A stretch of 64,000 bases of DNA from an uncultured Chlorobiaceae bacterium (GTDB lineage Bacteria; Bacteroidota; Chlorobiia; Chlorobiales; Chlorobiaceae), in contig CAJEXI010000001.1 of assembly GCA_903994455.1 (NCBI GenBank), forward strand, positions 1-64,000, given 5' to 3'. The notes beneath the pieces are model-generated. The model was not told the origin of the DNA. It made no database searches and worked only from the letters and a program-made list of their open reading frames with translations. Below are positions 26,764-36,700 of the stretch, piece by piece; the first letter of the stretch is position 1; each line of letters opens with the position of its first letter. The position numbers and the translations under genes are program-made.

Positions 26764-26805
26764 CTTGAGCCTTGAACCTTGAACTTTGAACCTTGAACCT
26801 TGATT
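26764..26805. repeat. Heptamer tandem repeat (cttgaac), 6 units
   Basis: Units: cttgagc, cttgaac, cttgaac, tttgaac, cttgaac, cttgatt. Same unit and orientation as at 24501-24535. It lies between the small minus-strand gene and the Rpn gene. Confidence 0.85.
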
Positions 26806-26967
26806 TCTCTCGATGCGAAAGACATGGATCTCTGTGGGTTTTCACGAATGCCCTACGGAGCCCATTTTTACTTTGCCAGCAGGGTGTCGGATAAATCGTT
26901 TGCATAGGGAATTTATTTCATATATACTACGCTTACACCATAGCCAAACAAATTATTCGAGAAAACC

Positions 26968-27831
26968 ATGAGCACCCGATCACCCCGAAAACTGATCACC
27001 TTCGACTGGGCAATGAAGCGTCTGTTGCGCAGCAAAGCCAACTTTGAGATACTTGAAGGTTTTTTAAGTGAGCTGTTGGGCGAAGATATCCTTATCCTTG
27101 AAATTCTGGAGAGTGAAAGCAACAAAGAGAGCAAACGCGACAAATCCAATCGTGTTGATCTCAAGGTGAAAAACAGCAAGGGTGAGCTTGTCATTATCGA
27201 AGTGCAGTTTGATCGGGAGCTTGATTACCTGCAACGGATACTTTACGGCACATCGCGAGTCATCACCGAGCATCAGAAAAAGGGCCAGGCGTATGCAACC
27301 CTGGTAAAGGTTATCTCGGTCAATATCCTTTACTTTGATCTTGGCCACGGAACCGACTATATCTATCATGGCACCACAACCTTCACAGGTATCCATGACA
27401 ACGACAAACTACAACTCAATATCCAGCAACAGAAGCTGTATGGCAAGATTCAGATACACAATATTTACCCCGAATACTACCTGATCAGGATCAACAACTT
27501 TAACCGTCTTGCAACAACGTCGCTTGACGAGTGGATATACTTTTTCAAAAACGAAGAGATCAAGGATGAGTTCAAGGCAAAAGGGATTCAGAAGGCAAAA
27601 GAGTCTTTTTCCCTCCTGAGTTTGCCTGAAGAAGAGCAGTTGGCTTATGCCCGTTACCAGGACAACCTGCGGTATGAGGCCAGTCTGGTAGAGTCAAACT
27701 ATGGCCTTGGTCATATCGAAGGCAAGGAGGAGGGAAAACTTGAAGTTGCCGAAAGATTGGTTGCGAGGGGAATGACTGCCACTGAGGCCGCTGAGGTTGC
27801 CGGGATAGATGTACAATTGCTACTTCATTGA
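26968..27831 (+). CDS. Rpn-family PD-(D/E)XK nuclease (transposase-like)
   Basis: The 287-residue protein is of the Rpn/TIGR01784 family. It opens with PRKLITFDWAMKRLLRSKAN, and the nuclease core is NRVDLKV (Asp64) followed by LVIIEVQ (Glu78, Gln80). The C-terminal ~60 residues contain the usual GHIEGKEEGKLEVAERL helix, which ends in a short helix-turn-helix-like tail (MTATEAAEVAGID). Rpn proteins promote RecA-independent recombination and some act in phage defence. All core residues are present and the length is normal, so the gene looks intact. It lies alone at the right edge of the island, before feoB. Confidence 0.85.
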   Translation: MSTRSPRKLITFDWAMKRLLRSKANFEILEGFLSELLGEDILILEILESESNKESKRDKSNRVDLKVKNSKGELVIIEVQFDRELDYLQRILYGTSRVITEHQKKGQAYATLVKVISVNILYFDLGHGTDYIYHGTTTFTGIHDNDKLQLNIQQQKLYGKIQIHNIYPEYYLIRINNFNRLATTSLDEWIYFFKNEEIKDEFKAKGIQKAKESFSLLSLPEEEQLAYARYQDNLRYEASLVESNYGLGHIEGKEEGKLEVAERLVARGMTATEAAEVAGIDVQLLLH

Positions 27832-27906
27832 ACTTTATTAAAAAATCGGTACGCAATTTTCAGGAATTACACCCGATTAGCATAACGTAAGTACTATAGA
27901 GCTGTT

Positions 27907-28068
27907 ATGTTTTTGCTTTCAGTTCTCCCATCAAACCCTGATAGTTGCTCACTGGCAACCTGGTCTGAGGAGAATGAACGGCGCGTTGCTACCCTCGACA
28001 GGAATGAACTGGCCAGACGGGCGGCAATGGCGAGTCCTATTCCGCATAAGATAGAATTGGCAGCTTAA
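27907..28068 (+). CDS. Short hypothetical frame, possible antitoxin remnant
   Basis: A 53-codon frame starts at ATG 27907, ending with ENERRVATLDRNELARRAAM and PIPHKIELAA. The C-terminal 35 residues look protein-like; the first 18 do not, and there is no ribosome site. It may be the tail of a lost gene. Confidence 0.25.
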   Translation: MFLLSVLPSNPDSCSLATWSEENERRVATLDRNELARRAAMASPIPHKIELAA

Positions 28069-28152
28069 TCGCCCAGGAACTCCGCAGCAAGAAAAGTTTG
28101 AGCCGTATTGTCCTCGAATGAGCGAATGAACTTACTGATCGGGACTAATTGC

Positions 28153-30291
28153 TCACAACATGAACAGCGCAACCCGATAAACCACAAATGAGAGTATCCA
28201 CGCCACAGAGAGTGAGTAGGCTGAGTACAGAACCACGGGTTTCCAGTGCCCAACCTCTTTTTTCATCACACCAATTGCGGCGACACAGGGGATATAGAGC
28301 AGCACAAAGACCATCAGACTGAGTGCGGTTGCCTGGCTGAATGAGGGGTCCTGGCGGAGAATGGATTTCAGCTCTACCGGCGTGTCGTTGCTCTGGCCGA
28401 TTGAGTAGATGGTGCCAAGGGTTGAGACAACAACCTCTTTTGCCGCAAGACCGGTTACAAGGGCGATACCGATTTTCCAGTCGAACCCAAGGGGCTTGAT
28501 CATCGGTTCAAGTATTTTTCCGGTACGTCCAGCCAGAGAGTACTCCAGTTGTTCCGATTTGATGCGCAGTTCAAGCGATTTTTTCAATGCTTTCTTGCTG
28601 GCTTCGCTCATGCCACTCTCCTCAATTCGAGCACTCTCCGCGGTGACTGTTGCATCAAGAGCACGGTTGTGCGGATAGTTGCTGACCGCCCATATTACGA
28701 TGACGGCACCAAGAACGAGTGTTCCCGCTTTTTTCAGATACATCAGCGCCTTGATTTTTGCCTGGAACAAGACCGATGCCAGTGTTGGCCAGCGATAGGG
28801 AGGCAGCTCCATCACAAAGGGTTCGGAGTCGCTCTTCATCACCGTTTTTTTCAGGATCAATGCCGTCCAGAGACCCACGATAATACCGAGAAGATAGATG
28901 CCGAACATGATGTTTGCAGCCACTTCAGGCGCAAAAAAAGCGGCCGTCAGAAGCACATAGACCGGCAGTTTTGCCCCGCAACTCATGAAGGGAATGATCA
29001 TGATGGTGACAAGTCGGTCGGTGCGGCTTTTCAGGGTGCGTGTTGCCATAATGGCGGGAATTGAACAGCCGAACCCGGTAACCATGGGGATAAAGGATTT
29101 GCCATGCAGGCCAAAGCGGTGCATCACGCGGTCAATCACAAAGGCAGCACGAGCCATATAGCCTGATGCCTCCAGAAACGAAAGCCCGATAAAGAGCAGC
29201 ACAATATTGGGCAGAAAGACCAGAACTCCTCCAACACCTGCGATAATGCCGTCAATGACAATGGAGCGGAGCATCTCATTGGGCAGCAGAGGTTCGATGG
29301 TCGAGCCGATGAAGCCGAAAAGAAGCTCAAGCCATCCCATCATTGGTGCGCCAAGGCTAAAGGTCAGTTGAAATATCGCCCAGACCACCAGCAAAAAGAT
29401 TGGCAGGCCGAGGAGCCTGTTGAGCACCACCATGTCGATATAATCGGTTGGAGTGGCTTTTACCCCACCGGGCTGGTGGACGCACTCCTGTATTGCGCCC
29501 CGAATGAATGCGTGACGATCTTCGGTAATGAGCGTCTCAGGCTCCAAATCGTGCATCCGTTCAGCCTCTTTGAGCGCATCCTGAAGAGCCAGTTCAACCT
29601 TGACCCAGATTGGATGCCGTTGCACTTCGTGATAGACTTCCCGGTCATTTTCGAGCAGTTTGATGGCCAGCCATCGGGGATTGAAACCGTTCAGCTCCTG
29701 CTGACGAGTGATTATTGCGGTAATTTTTTCAACGGATGCTTCGAGCCCGGGGCGGAAAAAAAGCTTGTTTTTGCGAATCGTTATATCCTTTCGAGCAACC
29801 CTGATCACATGGTCAAGCAGTGCATCCAGTCCGATACTTTTTTTTGCCGATGTTGGAATAATGTGACAGCCGAGCAGTTGCTGCAACTGTTTTATCTCAA
29901 TGACGATCCCTTTCTCCTCAACTTCATCGATCATATTGAGGGCAACGAGAAAATCAACCTCCAGCTCCATAAGCTGAGTTGTCAAAAGGAGATTACGCTC
30001 AAGGTTCGGGCCCTCAAGAACATTGACAACAACGTCAGGGGTCTCCTTGATGAGATACTCCCTGGTGACAATTTCCTCCGGGGAATAAGGCGTGAGGGAG
30101 TAGATGCCTGGCAGATCAACAACCGTGATCCGATACCCCTGGTAATCAAGATACCCTTCATGTTTTTCGACCGTCACACCAGCGAAATTTCCGACTTTTT
30201 GATGAGAGCCGGTCAGCGCATTGAACAGCGAGGTCTTTCCGCAATTTGGATTGCCTGCAAGAGCAATACGAATCTCTTTGCCATCACTCAT
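28153..30291 (-). CDS. feoB: Ferrous iron transport protein B
   Basis: The 712-residue inner-membrane Fe(II) transporter has an N-terminal G domain: G1 GNPNCGKT (13-20), G2 region with NFAGVTVEK, G3 DLPG, G4 NMID. A helical regulatory domain and a membrane part with two gate-type repeats follow. I start it at ATG 30291, preceded by GGAG at 7 bp; the frame is open upstream but that part overlaps feoA. feoA ends 16 bp upstream, so the two are one operon. No feoC is present. Iron supply matters strongly in this kind of organism because of its Fe-S-rich photosynthetic and rTCA enzymes. Confidence 0.97.
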   Translation of the reverse strand: MSDGKEIRIALAGNPNCGKTSLFNALTGSHQKVGNFAGVTVEKHEGYLDYQGYRITVVDLPGIYSLTPYSPEEIVTREYLIKETPDVVVNVLEGPNLERNLLLTTQLMELEVDFLVALNMIDEVEEKGIVIEIKQLQQLLGCHIIPTSAKKSIGLDALLDHVIRVARKDITIRKNKLFFRPGLEASVEKITAIITRQQELNGFNPRWLAIKLLENDREVYHEVQRHPIWVKVELALQDALKEAERMHDLEPETLITEDRHAFIRGAIQECVHQPGGVKATPTDYIDMVVLNRLLGLPIFLLVVWAIFQLTFSLGAPMMGWLELLFGFIGSTIEPLLPNEMLRSIVIDGIIAGVGGVLVFLPNIVLLFIGLSFLEASGYMARAAFVIDRVMHRFGLHGKSFIPMVTGFGCSIPAIMATRTLKSRTDRLVTIMIIPFMSCGAKLPVYVLLTAAFFAPEVAANIMFGIYLLGIIVGLWTALILKKTVMKSDSEPFVMELPPYRWPTLASVLFQAKIKALMYLKKAGTLVLGAVIVIWAVSNYPHNRALDATVTAESARIEESGMSEASKKALKKSLELRIKSEQLEYSLAGRTGKILEPMIKPLGFDWKIGIALVTGLAAKEVVVSTLGTIYSIGQSNDTPVELKSILRQDPSFSQATALSLMVFVLLYIPCVAAIGVMKKEVGHWKPVVLYSAYSLSVAWILSFVVYRVALFML

Positions 30292-30307
30292 ATCGTTACT
30301 CCATACC

Positions 30308-30538
30308 TTATCCAGACTGTTTTTCAACCATAATTCCTTCCGCCTCTTTTCTTCGCATGGCGAGATAAAGTCCCTTGAAAGAGATTTCCAGAGGATCACC
30401 AAGCGGCGCAACTCTGACCACCCTGAACCGAGTACCTTTTATCAGGCCCAAATCCATAATCCGTCGGCTCGTTGCGCTCTCAGCCTTGACCGCCGTCACT
30501 TCAGCCTTGTCGCCAACTTTCAATTCCGATAATAGCAT
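30308..30538 (-). CDS. feoA: Ferrous iron transport protein A
   Basis: The 76-residue SH3-like protein MLLSELKVGDKAEVTAVKAE has the family phrase RRIMDLGLIKGT and VAPLGDPLEISFKG. FeoA supports FeoB function at the cytoplasmic face. A strong ribosome site (aaggagat) precedes the ATG, and a tataat on the minus strand (30581-30586) may be the -10 box of the feoAB promoter. I see no clear Fur box. Confidence 0.95.
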   Translation of the reverse strand: MLLSELKVGDKAEVTAVKAESATSRRIMDLGLIKGTRFRVVRVAPLGDPLEISFKGLYLAMRRKEAEGIMVEKQSG

Positions 30539-30675
30539 CGACTTATCTCCTTAAGAACAAGAAATTAATAAACCGGACAAATTATAGCCTATATAACCTT
30601 CAAGAACGACAAATAATTTCATGAACGCCAATTGAAGCTTGCAGAGAAACGATTCATGCAAAACCGCAACCAATA

Positions 30676-31038
30676 CTATGCGGGAAAAGGAGGCCAACCC
30701 ATCTGTTTTCCGCCAATCAAATGGCCATGGATATGAAAAACACTCTGCATAGCATCTGCGCCGGAATTAAATACGACCCTGTAGCCTGACTCCCTGATGC
30801 CAAGGATTCCTGCAACTGTGCCAGCGGCAAGAAGAATGTGCCCGGCTATCGCTTCATCTTCCGGGCTGAGATCGCTGAGAGAGGCAATGTGCCTGAGAGG
30901 AATGATAAGAACATGCCGGGGAGCGACAGGAGAAATATCCCTGAAGGCGAGCACGTGATCGTTGCGATAGACAATATTGGCGGGAATCTCTCCGCGCACT
31001 ATCCTGCAAAACAAACAATCCGGGTTCTGATGTTCCAT
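30676..31038 (-). CDS. HIT family purine nucleotide hydrolase
   Basis: The 120-residue protein has the N-terminal zinc-type pattern CLFCRIVRGEIPA and the histidine triad HIHGHLIGG (His102, His104, His106) followed by QMGWPP. This is the HinT-like branch, which hydrolyses adenosine phosphoramidates. Length is normal. It is a single gene between feoA and the CNNM gene; no promoter or terminator stands out. Confidence 0.93.
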   Translation of the reverse strand: MEHQNPDCLFCRIVRGEIPANIVYRNDHVLAFRDISPVAPRHVLIIPLRHIASLSDLSPEDEAIAGHILLAAGTVAGILGIRESGYRVVFNSGADAMQSVFHIHGHLIGGKQMGWPPFPA

Positions 31039-31133
31039 AACTGTTTATAATTTTAATGTTAACAATAGCCGTGGCTTGCGGCCCGCGCTACCTCTATCGC
31101 CTCTAAGGGGCTGAAATCAAATCGGGGCCAACA

Positions 31134-32465
31134 TCACTCTGCCCTTGTTATAGTTGCTGCATTTTCTGCCTCCTTCTTTTGCGCTTCAGTAAGCCTCGAC
31201 GCAAGTACTTTATCGATCCTCTGGCCATCAAGGTCTACAATTTCAAGAGTCCAGTTTTCCCAGATCATAACATCACCAGTCTGCGGCATACGACCGAGGA
31301 GCCACATCATAAGGCCGCTGAGGGTATGGTAGAGCCCCTTGTCTTCCTCTGGAACACATTTCAACTCAAGCGTATCCTTAAGCTCGGGCACAGGAATAAG
31401 CCCGTCGAGCAGCCAGGAACCATCTTCGCGCTGCACTGCCCGTGAATCATCAAGATTGCGGGGCACAAATTCACCGGTGACCGCCTCAAGCATGTCCTGG
31501 AGGGTAACGAGTCCCTGAATTTCACCGTACTCGTCTACAACAAAGACCATCTGGGTGCCCGAGGTTCTGAAATGATCAAGCAGTTCCATCCCGGTAAGGG
31601 TTTCGGGCACATAGACACATGGCTGCAACTGCGAGGTAAATTCCGTCAACCTGCCTTTCAGTGACTTCGACAGAAGCTGTTTGGCATTGACAACGCCAAG
31701 CAGAGACTGAAGACCACCGTTGCAAACCGGAAAACGGGAATGTTCCGACTCTGTCACCCTAAGGATATTCTCTTCGAGAGGACGGGAAATATCAAGAAAG
31801 ACAATGTCCGCCCTGGGAACCATGAGCGTACCAAGCTGACGGTCATCAAGTCGAAAGACATTGCGCACCATTTCATGCTCATGCTGCTCAATCACACCGG
31901 CTTCCGATCCCTCTTCGAGCATGGCATGAATCTCCTCCTCGGTAACGCTCGGCATAGCTTGCGGATAGGTTCCCATAAGACGAAGAATCGTATGGGTCGA
32001 TGCCGAAAGCAGTCGGGCAAACGGATGGGTTATGGTCGAAATGGCAACCATGGGACGTGAAACCAGGCAGGCAATTTTCTCAGGATTCAACTGACCAAGG
32101 CGTTTTGGAACAAGTTCACCAATAACAATTGTGACGTAGGTAATCGACAGCACAACAACGACTGTTGCCAGAATATGGCTTGGTTCAGCTTCCATACCAA
32201 ATGCCTGCAATCTGACAGCCAGCGGGCCAGCAAGAGCGCCCTCGCCTACGATACCGTTGAGGATACCGATTGAGGTAATGCCGATCTGGATAGTCGAAAG
32301 AAAGCCGGTCAAATCGTGGCCGAGCTTGATGGCGACTGCGGCCGATTTATCTCCATCCTCGGCCATTTTTGACAACCGCGAACGCTTTGCCGTTACCAGC
32401 GCAATTTCAGACATGGCAAAAAGTCCGTTTATAATAATCAGGACAAAAAGAAAGAGTATTTCCAT
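31134..32465 (-). CDS. CNNM/CorC-HlyC family membrane protein with CBS domains
   Basis: 443 residues from ATG 32465. The N-terminal ~190 residues are a CNNM (DUF21) membrane domain with MSEIALVTAKRSRL and several helices. A CBS pair follows (VPRADIVFLD ... VVDEYGEIQGLVTLQDMLEA), then a C-terminal CorC/HlyC domain with WLLDGLIPVPEL. The family is linked to Mg2+/Co2+ efflux; the older name hemolysin is misleading. A GTG at 32495 would add 10 residues; the ATG puts the first membrane helix directly at the N-terminus, as usual for the family. It appears to be a single gene. Confidence 0.9.
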   Translation of the reverse strand: MEILFLFVLIIINGLFAMSEIALVTAKRSRLSKMAEDGDKSAAVAIKLGHDLTGFLSTIQIGITSIGILNGIVGEGALAGPLAVRLQAFGMEAEPSHILATVVVVLSITYVTIVIGELVPKRLGQLNPEKIACLVSRPMVAISTITHPFARLLSASTHTILRLMGTYPQAMPSVTEEEIHAMLEEGSEAGVIEQHEHEMVRNVFRLDDRQLGTLMVPRADIVFLDISRPLEENILRVTESEHSRFPVCNGGLQSLLGVVNAKQLLSKSLKGRLTEFTSQLQPCVYVPETLTGMELLDHFRTSGTQMVFVVDEYGEIQGLVTLQDMLEAVTGEFVPRNLDDSRAVQREDGSWLLDGLIPVPELKDTLELKCVPEEDKGLYHTLSGLMMWLLGRMPQTGDVMIWENWTLEIVDLDGQRIDKVLASRLTEAQKKEAENAATITRAE

Positions 32466-32495
32466 AAACTTTGGTTTGAACCTTGCGGGGAACAC

Positions 32496-33095
32496 AAGTA
32501 AAAAATTTCTCCAGCCAGACTGTACCCTCCCCCTGTGGCTCTGTTCTTATACTGTTTTCATGATCAACATGCTATCAACTACACTTTTATTCTATAATTT
32601 CCAAACGGTCAATACCCGGCAAACTTGTCGCAAGCTGTAACTATAAACAGAAAAATAAGGTAAAAGATTCAGATCCACTGGTTGACAAATCCCTGATCAG
32701 GAATCATTTGGTACCCGGCTTTCAAAGTCAAGAGGCAGCTGTCACCTTTGACGGCCAAGGTGGCGCCGAGATTACGCGATTCGTAATAACTAATTTATGA
32801 TACGCAACTTTATTCGTGGCTACGTCATTAGGCCACTTTTCGCTTGACAAACATTATAATATGGCTTTATCGTTTTTTCTGCCGGAACTTCCGTTGTAGA
32901 AAAAAACGAAACCCGCACAGGTAACGATCGCGAATACTCTTCTTTCCTTATATTTTTTCAACCGATCAAGCAGAAAAAAATGCACTTTTTTGCCGTGAGC
33001 ACAAACGAGCAGATGGCAAGCATGACTTCATACCAGCATTAATGTTGACCGTCATTGTGGTTTTTCAGGTATGTTTCGGAGAGTTGTGGCACTCA
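32496..33095. other. Intergenic stretch, no gene seen
   Basis: About 600 bp without a supported gene. It contains a ttgaca at about 32844-32849 followed by AT-rich sequence (tataat 5 bp later), which could be promoter-like, and several short inverted repeats. I find no known RNA motif in it. Confidence 0.4.
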
Positions 33096-33144
33096 GAAAA
33101 ACCGGCCCCTGTCTGTAAAAACAGAGACAAGGAGCCGGTTTTCT
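33096..33144. terminator. Strong hairpin terminator after sdhB
   Basis: A near-perfect stem of about 18 bp (aaaaccggcccctgtctgt paired with acagagacaaggagccggtt) has a short A-rich loop and A/T flanks on both sides. It directly follows the sdhB stop and would end the sdhCAB transcript; the T-run after gccggtttt also allows function on the plus strand. Confidence 0.85.
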
Positions 33145-33148
33145 TCTC

Positions 33149-33922
33149 TTAGAGAGACTCTTTAATGACCCTTTCCTTTTCAGCGAAAAGCTTGGCACCA
33201 AGAAACTCGCGGTTCATGCGAGCAATATTGGCCACAGAAATTCCTTTGGGGCAGTCAAATTCGCAGGCGTAGGTGTTACTGCAGTTACCAAAACCCTGCT
33301 CATCCATACAGGCGACCATCTTCTGCACCCGCGTTGCAGCCTCTACCCTTCCTTGTGGAAGTAATGCGAGATGTGAGACCTTGGCACCGATAAAGAGCAT
33401 GGCTGCTGCATTGGAACAAGCCGCCACGCAAGCACCACAGCCAATACAGGTTGCAGCATCAAAGGCCGCGTCCGACTTCTCTTTTGGAACCGGAATGGTA
33501 TTGGCATCCGGAACCCCGCCAGTATTAACCGAAACATACCCGCCCGCCTGGATGATCTTGTCGAGCGCACTCCTGTCGACAATAAGATCTCTTATGACGG
33601 GAAATGCCTTTGCCCTCCAGGGTTCAATAAAGATAGTATCACCATCCTTGAACGCACGCATGTGAAGCTGGCAGGTGGTAACACCCTTGGCCGGTCCATG
33701 AGGACGCCCGTTAATAAAGAGGCTGCACGTGCCGCAGATACCCTCCCGACAGTCATGATCAAACGCAACTGGATCACCGCCGGTCGTGATGAGCTTCTGG
33801 TTCAGGGTATCAAGCATTTCAAAGAAAGAGCTGTCGGGCGAGATCCCTGAAACATCATAGGAGACCATCTCACCTTTGGCCGTAACGTTTTTCTGTCGCC
33901 AGATTTTCAGCGTGAAGTTCAT
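33149..33922 (-). CDS. sdhB: Succinate dehydrogenase/fumarate reductase iron-sulfur subunit
   Basis: The 257-residue subunit has an N-terminal 2Fe-2S domain ([19 protein letters not shown] with the fourth Cys in GVTTC). The C-terminal domain has [13 protein letters not shown] and [20 protein letters not shown] for the 3Fe-4S and 4Fe-4S clusters. It passes electrons between the flavin of SdhA and the haem/quinone site of SdhC. It is the last gene of the sdhCAB operon, 9 bp after sdhA, and is followed by a strong terminator. In a green sulfur bacterium the complex most likely works as fumarate reductase in the reverse TCA cycle; direction of catalysis is inferred from the organism. Confidence 0.95.
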   Translation of the reverse strand: MNFTLKIWRQKNVTAKGEMVSYDVSGISPDSSFFEMLDTLNQKLITTGGDPVAFDHDCREGICGTCSLFINGRPHGPAKGVTTCQLHMRAFKDGDTIFIEPWRAKAFPVIRDLIVDRSALDKIIQAGGYVSVNTGGVPDANTIPVPKEKSDAAFDAATCIGCGACVAACSNAAAMLFIGAKVSHLALLPQGRVEAATRVQKMVACMDEQGFGNCSNTYACEFDCPKGISVANIARMNREFLGAKLFAEKERVIKESL

Positions 33923-33931
33923 AATAACCTG

Positions 33932-35872
33932 TTATTTATAGCTCCGCTGGGAGAGCTTGATCTCGTTGAATTGAAGTTCCTCGCGATGGAGCCCTGCCGC
34001 AGCATCACGCCCCTGGTATTGCCATGCGCCAACAAAGGCGAACTCATCATCATTGCGCAATGCTTCGCCCTCACTCGTCTGATACTCCTCTCTAAAGTGA
34101 CCACCGCAAGACTCCCTGCGCTGATGGGCATCACGCACCATGAGTTCTCCGAGCTCAATAAAATCCGCAACCCGGCAAGCTTTTTCGATTTCGGGATTGT
34201 ATTCGTCCAGTCCGCCAGGAATTTTGACCCCAAGAGAGAACTCTTGACGTAAATCCGAAAGAAGACCAAGTGCTTTGGAAAGACCTGCATCGTTTCGGGC
34301 CATCCCGCAATACTCCCACATGATTTTGCCGAGGCGACGATGGAAGCTGTCGACCGACTCCTTCCCGCCGCTGTTTTTAATTTGCTTCAGGCGATCGGTG
34401 ACCGACTGGGCGGCAATGGTAAATTCGGAAGAGGCAGTGTCGAACCGGGGTGTATGAATTTCGTTTGCCAGATAGTTCCCGATGGTATAGGGAAGCACAA
34501 AATAACCATCAGCCAGGCCCTGCATAAGCGCCGAAGCCCCCAGCCGGTTAGCTCCATGGTCAGAAAAATTGCATTCTCCGATGGCATAGAGTCCCTGAAT
34601 CGTCGTCATCAGCTCATAATCGACCCAAAGTCCACCCATCGTGTAATGAACGGCAGGATAGATCATCATCGGGGTCTCGTAGGGGCTCTCGGCTACAATC
34701 TGCTCATACATCTGGAAAAGGTTGCCATAAAGGGAGTCAATAGCGTCATGTCCCTTACGTTTGATGGCATCGGCAAAGTCAAGAAACACGGCGACACCGG
34801 TCGCACCAACTCCATAACCCGCATCGCAGCGCTCTTTGGCGGCCCGTGAAGCCACATCTCTGGGCACAAGGTTGCCAAACGCAGGATAGCGTCGCTCCAG
34901 ATAATAATCGCGGTTTGCTTCCGGAATATCCGAGGGCTTGATCTGTTTTTTTCTCAATTTTTCAACGTCCGCCATGTTGGCCGGAACCCATATCCTTCCA
35001 TCATTGCGCAAGCTTTCACTCATCAGGGTCAGCTTGGACTGGGCATCGCCATGCACCGGTATACAGGTTGGATGAATCTGGGTAAACGAAGGGTTGGCAA
35101 ACATTGCGCCTTTCCGGTATGCACTCCATGCCGGGGTGACGTTGGAACCCATGGCGTTGGTGGAGAGGAAAAAGACATTACCATAGCCACCATTGGCAAG
35201 AACCACTGCATGGGCAGCATGCCGCTCTATTTCACCGGTCACAAGGTTACGGGCAATAATTCCTCTCGCCTTTCCATCGACAAGCACCATGTCAAGGACA
35301 TCACGACGATTGTAAAGCTTGACCGTGCCTGCCGCAATCTGGCGGCTTAAGGCGCTGTATGCTCCCAGAAGCAGTTGCTGACCGGTCTGACCTCTTGCAT
35401 AAAATGTTCTTGATACCTGGGCTCCACCGAACGAACGGTTTGTCAAAAGGCCGCTGTACTCGCGGGCAAATGGCACTCCCTGTGCGACGCAAAGGTCAAT
35501 AATCTGATTGCTGACCTGGGCTAACCGGTAGACATTGGCTTCACGCGCCCTGTAATCGCCACCTTTGATGGTATCGTAAAAAAGCCGGTAAGCACTGTCA
35601 CCGTCGTTTGGATAATTCTTGGCGGCGTTAATTCCACCCTGTGCAGCGATGCTGTGAGCACGGCGCGGGGTATCCTGATAACAAAACACCTTGACATTGT
35701 AACCGAGCTGCCCGAGCGATGCGGCAGCAGAGGCACCAGCAAGTCCGGTGCCAATGACAATGATGTCAAGTTTGCGTTTGTTGTTAGGGTTTACCAGCTT
35801 GCTGCCTGATTTATAGGCAGTCCATTTTTCAGCCACCGGCCCTTCAGGGATTCTGGCGTTGAGGCGTGTCAT
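33932..35872 (-). CDS. sdhA: Succinate dehydrogenase/fumarate reductase flavoprotein subunit
   Basis: The 646-residue flavoprotein has an N-terminal FAD fold [17 protein letters not shown], the His of covalent FAD linkage in [16 protein letters not shown], and the substrate-site region QIHPTCIP. It interconverts fumarate and succinate on the cytoplasmic side of the membrane. The sequence style (long, with [20 protein letters not shown]) fits the Bacteroidetes/Chlorobi/Wolinella-type complex used with a single cytochrome b subunit. It lies between sdhC (53 bp upstream) and sdhB (9 bp downstream). Confidence 0.95.
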   Translation of the reverse strand: MTRLNARIPEGPVAEKWTAYKSGSKLVNPNNKRKLDIIVIGTGLAGASAAASLGQLGYNVKVFCYQDTPRRAHSIAAQGGINAAKNYPNDGDSAYRLFYDTIKGGDYRAREANVYRLAQVSNQIIDLCVAQGVPFAREYSGLLTNRSFGGAQVSRTFYARGQTGQQLLLGAYSALSRQIAAGTVKLYNRRDVLDMVLVDGKARGIIARNLVTGEIERHAAHAVVLANGGYGNVFFLSTNAMGSNVTPAWSAYRKGAMFANPSFTQIHPTCIPVHGDAQSKLTLMSESLRNDGRIWVPANMADVEKLRKKQIKPSDIPEANRDYYLERRYPAFGNLVPRDVASRAAKERCDAGYGVGATGVAVFLDFADAIKRKGHDAIDSLYGNLFQMYEQIVAESPYETPMMIYPAVHYTMGGLWVDYELMTTIQGLYAIGECNFSDHGANRLGASALMQGLADGYFVLPYTIGNYLANEIHTPRFDTASSEFTIAAQSVTDRLKQIKNSGGKESVDSFHRRLGKIMWEYCGMARNDAGLSKALGLLSDLRQEFSLGVKIPGGLDEYNPEIEKACRVADFIELGELMVRDAHQRRESCGGHFREEYQTSEGEALRNDDEFAFVGAWQYQGRDAAAGLHREELQFNEIKLSQRSYK

Positions 35873-35925
35873 TGAAAAGTGTTGTGAGTGTTGTTTTCAG
35901 CGAAAAACAGAATCGCGACCGATTA

Positions 35926-36597
35926 TTAAACTTTATGAAGAAAGAACAAGACGTAGATCGGCACAATGCTGAACCCTATGGCAATGAGGGCAGAGTAGAC
36001 CGAGCCAATGAGCTTTACGGCATCAGTATACTTGCTGTGGTTCCAGCCAAGGGTCTGAAATGCCGACTGAATGGCATGGTTCAGATGAATACCGAGAACA
36101 ATAAAGCTGACAATGTAAAAAAGTGAATACTGGGGAGTTGAAAAAAGAAGGAGTGTTCGACTGTAAAAATCATGAACTGCAATGCCCTGAGGTGGCGCTA
36201 CAAGACCGATTTTAATGAAGTAGAAATCACAAAAATGGAGGGCAAGGAAGATAAAGACGATGATTCCTGTATGAAACATGTACTTGGAAAAAAACGAGGT
36301 CTCTGAACTGTTGCTTCGCGCATAGGCTGTCGGCCTGGCGGAGCGGTTCTGGAAGGAGACAACCAAACCGAAAACGATATGGAGCAGGAATCCTGCAAAG
36401 AGCACAATTTCAGCCACCTTGATGACCGGGTTGGTGCCCATGAAGGTTGCGGCTTCCGAAAAAGCACGACCTCCATCATTCTTCAGCAACATCAGGTTGA
36501 TACCGAGATGTACGCATAAAAAGGTAACCAGAAAAAGCCCGGCAAGCGCCATGAGCACTTTTTTGGTAATGGATGAATACAAAAGCATAGTGTTCAT
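35926..36597 (-). CDS. sdhC: Succinate dehydrogenase/fumarate reductase cytochrome b subunit
   Basis: The 223-residue membrane protein has five predicted helices and spaced histidines (for example FLCVHLGINL, FLLHIVFGL, FLALHFCDFY, LGIHLNHAIQ) suited to two b haems. This is the b558-type subunit that anchors SdhAB without an SdhD. It exchanges electrons with the quinone pool, probably menaquinone. An alternative Met at residue 4 is equally possible. As first gene of the operon it has an AT-rich upstream gap of about 100 bp, where I see no clear promoter. Confidence 0.93.
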   Translation of the reverse strand: MNTMLLYSSITKKVLMALAGLFLVTFLCVHLGINLMLLKNDGGRAFSEAATFMGTNPVIKVAEIVLFAGFLLHIVFGLVVSFQNRSARPTAYARSNSSETSFFSKYMFHTGIIVFIFLALHFCDFYFIKIGLVAPPQGIAVHDFYSRTLLLFSTPQYSLFYIVSFIVLGIHLNHAIQSAFQTLGWNHSKYTDAVKLIGSVYSALIAIGFSIVPIYVLFFLHKV

Positions 36598-36700
36598 ACA
36601 ATGGTTGTTTCAATGGGAAAGAACAGAGGATTACATCCTGTGGACGACAATGTAATACACCCGTTTTTAAAATCCAATAAAAAAATCAGGCCCAGTTGAC

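Noticed and set aside
24501..26805. CRISPR from the heptamer tracts
   Set aside because: Units are 7 bp and contiguous, with no spacers.
29368..30333. 321-codon plus-strand frame opposite feoB
   Set aside because: No family resemblance, no start context, and it lies wholly inside feoB, which has all its motifs on the minus strand.
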